NCBI RefSeq assembly: GCF_001750285.1
Contig: NZ_MAMP01000024.1
Coordinates: 310,001-374,000, forward strand
DNA: 64,000 bases
Direction of reading: 5' to 3'
DNA from: Domibacillus iocasae
GTDB taxonomy: Bacteria > Bacillota > Bacilli > Bacillales > Domibacillaceae
The position numbers and the translations under genes are program-made. Each line of letters begins with the position of its first letter. Position 1 is the stretch's first letter. Positions 59,971-64,000 of the stretch are shown here, piece by piece. The notes beneath the pieces were generated by a model. The model was not told the DNA's origin, made no database searches, and was given only the letters and a program-made list of their open reading frames with translations.

Positions 59971-60849
59971 TTGAAAAATTTCACTGCACTTGATTTTGAA
60001 ACGGCCAATGCCAGCCGAAGCAGTGTTTGTTCGATCGGGCTGGCAAAAGTGGTAAACGGGGAAATCGCCGGAACCTATTATTCATTAGTGAACCCGAATG
60101 AACGGTTTGATGCGCGAAATATCGCCGTGCATGGCATCCGGTCTCATGATGTCAAAGACGCTCCTTCGTTTGCGGATATTTTTGTCGAAGTGCTGGCGTT
60201 TATCGGCGATGATCCGATTGTTGCCCACTTTGCCCAATTCGATATCAATGTCCTGCGGGGCACAGCCGCCAAACACCGGCTGACGCTGCCAAATAATCCG
60301 TATTTTTGCTCATGCATGCTGGCAAAATCGGTTTTAACGCTTCCATCTAATAAATTAAATGTTGTAGCCGCCCATTTCGACTTTACGTTCGATCATCACA
60401 ATGCGCTGGAAGATGCGGTAGCCTGCGCAGTCATTGTAAATAATATGCTGAAACACTATACATCGCTTGATCAGTTTTTGGAAGAAATAAATTATTCGTT
60501 TGGCTATATACATGGAGACTCTTTCAAGAAAAAAAAGACTGTCCGCAAGCTGAAGCCAAAACCAAGAACCGGCACGCATCCCTTTTCTCAAAAGTCAATC
60601 GCTTTCACCGGCACACTTACATCGATGAAACGACAGGAAGCCATCGATCTTGTGACAAACCTTGGCGCAAACGTTCATGCCACTGTAAAAAAAGACACCG
60701 ATTATTTAATCGTCGGCGAATCAGATGCAAAAAAATACCGAGATGGCCGCATCTCTTCCCAAATTCAAAAAGCAAAAGAGTGGCAGGCTAAAGGCGGACC
60801 GGTTAAACTCGTCTCGGAACGAAAATTTTTTGACGCATTATTTAAATGA
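59971..60849 (+). CDS. DnaQ-like 3'-5' exonuclease with BRCT domain
   Basis: 292 residues. DEDDh exonuclease: ALDFETANASRSSVCSIG (ExoI), VAHFAQFDINVL (ExoII) and HHNALEDAVACA (ExoIII with catalytic His). After a basic linker (KKKTVRKLKPKPRTG) a C-terminal BRCT domain (SIAFTGTLTSMKRQEAIDLVTNLGANV..DTDYLIVGE) as in DNA ligase tails. Probably a DNA repair or proofreading accessory nuclease. TTG at 59,971 has GAAGGA about 10 bases upstream. Confidence 0.87.
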   Translation: MKNFTALDFETANASRSSVCSIGLAKVVNGEIAGTYYSLVNPNERFDARNIAVHGIRSHDVKDAPSFADIFVEVLAFIGDDPIVAHFAQFDINVLRGTAAKHRLTLPNNPYFCSCMLAKSVLTLPSNKLNVVAAHFDFTFDHHNALEDAVACAVIVNNMLKHYTSLDQFLEEINYSFGYIHGDSFKKKKTVRKLKPKPRTGTHPFSQKSIAFTGTLTSMKRQEAIDLVTNLGANVHATVKKDTDYLIVGESDAKKYRDGRISSQIQKAKEWQAKGGPVKLVSERKFFDALFK

Positions 60850-60885
60850 AAGAACGCGCTTTTTATTTCAGCGCGTTCTTTTTTG
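60846..60885 (+). terminator. Terminator after the exonuclease gene
   Basis: AAAGAACGCGCT/AGCGCGTTCTTT stem around TTTATTTC, followed by TTTTTT. Confidence 0.9.
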
Positions 60886-61338
60886 CCTTCTTTACAGGAA
60901 GAGCTGCTTCTTTATACAATGGATCTTGTAAAAGAAAATGTGTCAAAGCGAATCGACTCCATTTTACAGTCGAAAGGCACTCCAGAGCAGACCAGCATCC
61001 GCATTTTGCTCGAATTGATCCCTTACAATAAAGAAAGTGAAATGGAAATGTCCGTCTGGTTTCATTTTATAATGGCGGATATTCACCATAGACAACAGGA
61101 GGATGAGGGGGTATTGGAAGGAGTTCAACGTATAATGACGGAACTTCATCAAGGAGGGATTCTAAAAGACTCAATAAATCTTGATATTGAAACGGAAAGG
61201 CTTTATGCCCTTGTTGACGGTCTTGCTCTTCACGCCATTCTTAACCCAAAACGACTGCAGAAGGAAAAAATAAAACAAGTTCTTGTAAATCACATGAATA
61301 CTTTATTCAAGCAGCCAATTGAGGAAACGGATATATAG
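60883..61338 (+). pseudogene. Headless TetR-family regulator (C-terminal domain only)
   Basis: LQEELLLYTMDLVKENVSKRI corresponds to the region just after a TetR HTH (normally Y-F-x-x-K-E-E-L). RLYALVDGLALHAILNP with KQVLVNHMNTLF is the usual C-terminal end of BetI/TetR_C proteins. The DNA-binding 45-50 residues are missing. The sequence begins immediately at the terminator of the exonuclease gene, with no promoter or ribosome site. A deletion has probably removed the front half. Confidence 0.75.
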
Positions 61339-61382
61339 ATAAAAAGCTGTGGCAAAATCAATCCGATTTTGCCACAGCTCCT
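61339..61382. terminator. Bidirectional terminator
   Basis: AGCTGTGGCAAAATC-AATCC-GATTTTGCCACAGCT, a perfect 15-bp stem between the TetR remnant and the convergent kinase gene. Confidence 0.9.
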
Positions 61383-61393
61383 TCTGTTTTCTT

Positions 61394-63190
61394 TTATTCA
61401 ATAGGCAGGAGGATACAAAACGTCGTCCCGGCTTCTGACGTAGATGTTAAGTTAATGGTTCCTCCGTGGCTTTCAATCATCCGCTGAACAAGAGGCAGTC
61501 CAAGTCCCGTGCCGCCTTCTTTTGAAGTGGAAAATGGATCAAACAACGTTTTTTGCATCTGCTCCGTTATACCAGGTCCTGTGTCCTGCAAATCAATTCG
61601 ATACCACCCATTTTCAACCGTTGATTGAATCGAAATATGTCCTTTTTCCTCAATCGCTTCCATGCTGTTACGAATCAAATTATGAAAAATTTGCTTCATT
61701 TGATTCGGGTCAACATGCAAAAGCTGCGGATCTAATGCAAGTGTAAATTCAATATCTTTTTCGGCTGACTGTGTAATAAGCGGCAAAATGTCCCGAATTA
61801 AGTCTTCCAGCCTTACCTCTTTTAAAATCGGGGCTTCCGGTTTAGACATGAGCAGCATGTTTTCAATAATCGCATTGATCCGACCCAGCTCCTTCAATAC
61901 AAGCGGGATATAGTATTGTTCTTTTTCCTTGTCTGAAAAGGAATTCTCCATTAATGTCAGAAATCCTTGAATAACAGCAAGCGGATTTCGGATTTCATGC
62001 GCTGCTCCTGCCGCCATTTCTCCCAAAACTGCCAATTTTTCTGACTGCCGCATTCGCTGTTCCAGTTCATTGACTTGTGTAAAATCGATAAAATAAAAAA
62101 TTCGGCCGATTCTCTCTTCCTGATCATTAAATAATTCGGTCTGCGACACAAGTAGCTGATACAATTTTTCATTCATCGAAAAAGAAATTTTTTCATTTTG
62201 ACAAATTCGCTTAGACCGTAAAATATGCCAAAATGCCTTATTTTGATTAAAATCGGTTTCTGCCAAATATTGAAAGGTGTCTTCCTGCGTATTTAACAGG
62301 TGCTTCGCAAAAGTGTTTAAAGAAAAAAGACCCGTTTTATCATCACTTGTTATAATCCCGACAGGCAATGAATTTAAAATTTGTTCCCGATATACTTTTC
62401 CGGCGGTAATCGTTTCAAACGATTCTTTTAAACGCACGGACATTTTATTAATGGAGTCTGTGACGGTTTTCAGCTCTTCCTGCTCCGCCGCTGTTACGAT
62501 TAAGCCGTAATGACCGCTTGCAATCGCATCCACACTCCGAATCATTTTTTCGATTGGTTTCGTCAGCCCTCTGCTAATCCAGTAAGCACCATAAATAGAC
62601 AGAATGAGTGCGACTGTGGTGAAAAACAGTAAAACAAGAAGAGCCGTTTTAATAATTTCTGAAAAACGGTTTGCCCGACCACTTAATGACGAAAGCGCAG
62701 CGGCCTCTTTTTCTTCCAGCTCTACTTTTAGCCGGTTGAGTTCCGGTAAATATTGTTCCGTTACATAAGCGGCTGCCTTCTCATTGTTGCCGTTAAGCAA
62801 AAGACCCTTTACATTGTTTTCGATCAAAAAATCCAAACGGTCAATGTCACGGCTAAATGGTTCAAGCGTTTTTGGAATGGCAACTTTCTGTCCGCTTATC
62901 GGCTGGACGGTCTTCTCATCCTGCTCCTCATAGGCTCCGATCAGCGTACCGCCCGAGCTGCCCGACAAATAACTTTCCACAATATATTTTTTTATATTTA
63001 TGTCTTCTTTCCAGTACGAAATCCACACAACTTCAGGGATATCGGTTTTATTAATCCGATGCCCGACGGTTTGAACGTCTTCAATAGACTGCACGAAAAC
63101 GAGCGAAAACCCGCTTAATAATAGTGTATTTACTAATAGTACCGTTAAAATTTTATGACGGAAAGACATGTGGATAAATCGTTTTTTCAT
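61394..63190 (-). CDS. HAMP/PAS sensor histidine kinase
   Basis: 598 residues. Helix 1 (~13-34), an extracytoplasmic helical-bundle domain of about 160 residues, helix 2 (~185-207), HAMP (SRGLTKPIEKMIRSVDAIASGHYG), a PAS-like domain (residues ~270-375), then HisKA GAAHEIRNPLAVIQGFLTLM and the ATPase (NLIRNSMEAIEEKG, LQDTGPGI, DPFSTSKEGGTGLGLPLV). Kinases with this HEIRNPLAVI-QGF box often feed the sporulation phosphorelay. It follows a BMP-type binding-protein gene by 18 bp (AAAAGGAAG site), so the binding protein may present its ligand to this sensor. Confidence 0.87.
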   Translation of the reverse strand: MKKRFIHMSFRHKILTVLLVNTLLLSGFSLVFVQSIEDVQTVGHRINKTDIPEVVWISYWKEDINIKKYIVESYLSGSSGGTLIGAYEEQDEKTVQPISGQKVAIPKTLEPFSRDIDRLDFLIENNVKGLLLNGNNEKAAAYVTEQYLPELNRLKVELEEKEAAALSSLSGRANRFSEIIKTALLVLLFFTTVALILSIYGAYWISRGLTKPIEKMIRSVDAIASGHYGLIVTAAEQEELKTVTDSINKMSVRLKESFETITAGKVYREQILNSLPVGIITSDDKTGLFSLNTFAKHLLNTQEDTFQYLAETDFNQNKAFWHILRSKRICQNEKISFSMNEKLYQLLVSQTELFNDQEERIGRIFYFIDFTQVNELEQRMRQSEKLAVLGEMAAGAAHEIRNPLAVIQGFLTLMENSFSDKEKEQYYIPLVLKELGRINAIIENMLLMSKPEAPILKEVRLEDLIRDILPLITQSAEKDIEFTLALDPQLLHVDPNQMKQIFHNLIRNSMEAIEEKGHISIQSTVENGWYRIDLQDTGPGITEQMQKTLFDPFSTSKEGGTGLGLPLVQRMIESHGGTINLTSTSEAGTTFCILLPIE

Positions 63191-63208
63191 AACTTGCTTC
63201 CTTTTGCA

Positions 63209-64000
63209 TCAGTTCAGCTTGTCAATTTCGGCTTGAATCCGCTGCTTTTCTTTTTCCGTGTACATAGGACCAAGCGGTGCAAGTGAATACACGCCCTCCT
63301 CATTTGTCAGCATCGCAATACCACCCGGCATTCCTTCTTTACTAAAGTAATCATTCATGATCGCCTCGTAAACTTGCGGTATATCGTTTACTATACTGGT
63401 CAAAACGACCTCTTCCCCTATGTATGATTGATTATCCATATAGCCGATTACGTAAACTCCCTGTTTCAGTGCATAATTAATGACCGCCCGGTTAAATTCA
63501 TTCCCTCTAGAATAAAGAACATCCACGCCACCGTCAATCATTTCTTTGGCAATTTGAACGGCTTTCGTCCCGTCTTCCCAATCGCCGACGACTTTATAAT
63601 AAAATTCAGCCTCCGGCGCGAATTGTTTAAGTCCTTTTTCAAATCCCGGATGAAACAGCCGGTCTTCTACCGGGTCGATTAAGCCGATTTTATTCGTTTT
63701 CGTTTTCATAGAAACTGCCAGAGCTGCAATCCGCTCAATCTCAATAGAGTTCTGATTATACGTATAAGCGGTATGGTTATTTCTTTTCGCTTCTCCATTT
63801 AAATGCGCAAACTGCACATCCGGATAATCGGCGGCAGCCTCATCAAAAGGCCTGGCATACTCACGCCCGTGACCGATAATTACTTTTACTCCTCTTTGAA
63901 CTGCCTGGTCAATGATTTCCCTCATTTGTACCTCGGACCGTATCTCACTTACCAGCTCCGCTTCAACCGGAAACTGGTCTTCTATTTGTAGCATTCCTTT
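63209..64000 (-). CDS. BMP/Med-like substrate-binding protein, 5' end outside window
   Basis: The C-terminal ~263 residues are present, and the frame is open to the window edge. The sequence fits the basic-membrane-protein (PF02608) fold used for nucleoside receptors and for B. subtilis Med: AVQRGVKVIIGHGREYARPF, VQFAHLNGE, KTNKIGLIDPVEDRLFHPGFEKGLKQFAPEAEF and DVLYSRGNEFNRAVINYALKQGVYVIGYMDNQSYIGEEVVLTSIVND (fragments). A signal or lipoprotein sequence would lie beyond 64,000. Genes for an ABC transporter do not follow; instead a sensor kinase does, suggesting a sensing role. Confidence 0.82.
   Translation of the reverse strand, partial: KGMLQIEDQFPVEAELVSEIRSEVQMREIIDQAVQRGVKVIIGHGREYARPFDEAAADYPDVQFAHLNGEAKRNNHTAYTYNQNSIEIERIAALAVSMKTKTNKIGLIDPVEDRLFHPGFEKGLKQFAPEAEFYYKVVGDWEDGTKAVQIAKEMIDGGVDVLYSRGNEFNRAVINYALKQGVYVIGYMDNQSYIGEEVVLTSIVNDIPQVYEAIMNDYFSKEGMPGGIAMLTNEEGVYSLAPLGPMYTEKEKQRIQAEIDKLN

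Noticed and set aside
1-64000. CRISPR arrays, tRNA/rRNA genes, prophage or transposase genes
   Set aside because: I looked for regularly spaced direct repeats, tRNA-like cloverleaf motifs and transposase or integrase signatures and found none. The repeat elements described have no transposase of their own.

Overview
The window looks like chromosomal DNA of an endospore-forming, low-to-middle GC Bacillaceae. Markers are a DesK/DesR/Des lipid-fluidity module, a YkoGHIJ-like two-component/PepSY locus, a Spo0E-like phosphatase beside a KinA-E-type kinase, an AsnO-type asparagine synthase, a YdjO-like protein, and an oxygen-independent cobalamin operon of the cbiW-cbiH60-cbiX type described in Bacillus megaterium. 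I cannot name the species. Purine-rich ribosome binding sites and frequent TTG/GTG starts fit the group. I see no rRNA, tRNA, CRISPR array, prophage or transposase gene.

Layout. 0-4.4 kb: nicotinate phosphoribosyltransferase, a CNNM/CBS membrane protein and a polysaccharide deacetylase. 4.4-17.75 kb: one leftward operon of fifteen tightly coupled genes (cbiW, H60, X, J, C, D, ET, L, F, G, A, M, N, Q, O) behind a cobalamin riboswitch and its terminator. It converts sirohydrochlorin to cob(II)yrinate a,c-diamide and imports cobalt. 17.75-21.7 kb: pirin, response regulator, histidine kinase and two PepSY proteins. 22-27.7 kb: TetR/MFS efflux pair, DinB-like protein, lysine/ornithine N-hydroxylase and a CAP-domain protein. 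28-32 kb: amidase-like protein, a probable orphan structured RNA, IclR regulator, malate synthase G and a 31-residue membrane protein. 32-38.3 kb: YdjO-like, DUF456, GIY-YIG, PAS kinase, Spo0E-like, chemoreceptor, a second candidate RNA and a flavin monooxygenase. 38.3-44 kb: catalase, PpnP, and an ATP-grasp/alpha-E/transglutaminase operon. 44.7-50 kb: a small orphan gene, asnO, ohr-gpx-ohrR, TerD and SGNH hydrolase. 50-52 kb: decayed genes plus two unknowns. 52-57.7 kb: desR, desK, des and an SLH-anchored nucleotidase. 58.3-64 kb: a TRM11-like methyltransferase, small proteins, an exonuclease-BRCT protein, a headless TetR remnant, a histidine kinase and a BMP-type binding protein cut by the window edge.

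The most unusual signals are non-coding. (1) Three interspersed elements (about 21.8, 51.0 and 57.8 kb) have AGGCTGTnnACAAA-like ends. Each lies just after a leftward gene and between two diverged copies of what looks like one intrinsic-terminator hairpin, with a different hairpin at each site. This suggests a mobile or mobilised repeat that targets and duplicates terminators. (2) A free-standing RNA of about 270 nt (28,491-28,763) has a near-consensus promoter, a 13-bp long-range closing stem, several internal helices and a strong terminator. I cannot match it to a known class. (3) A second candidate RNA (about 36.92-37.15 kb) has a promoter, a terminator, a long-range helix and a hairpin masking the Shine-Dalgarno of a small ORF with tandem Trp codons.
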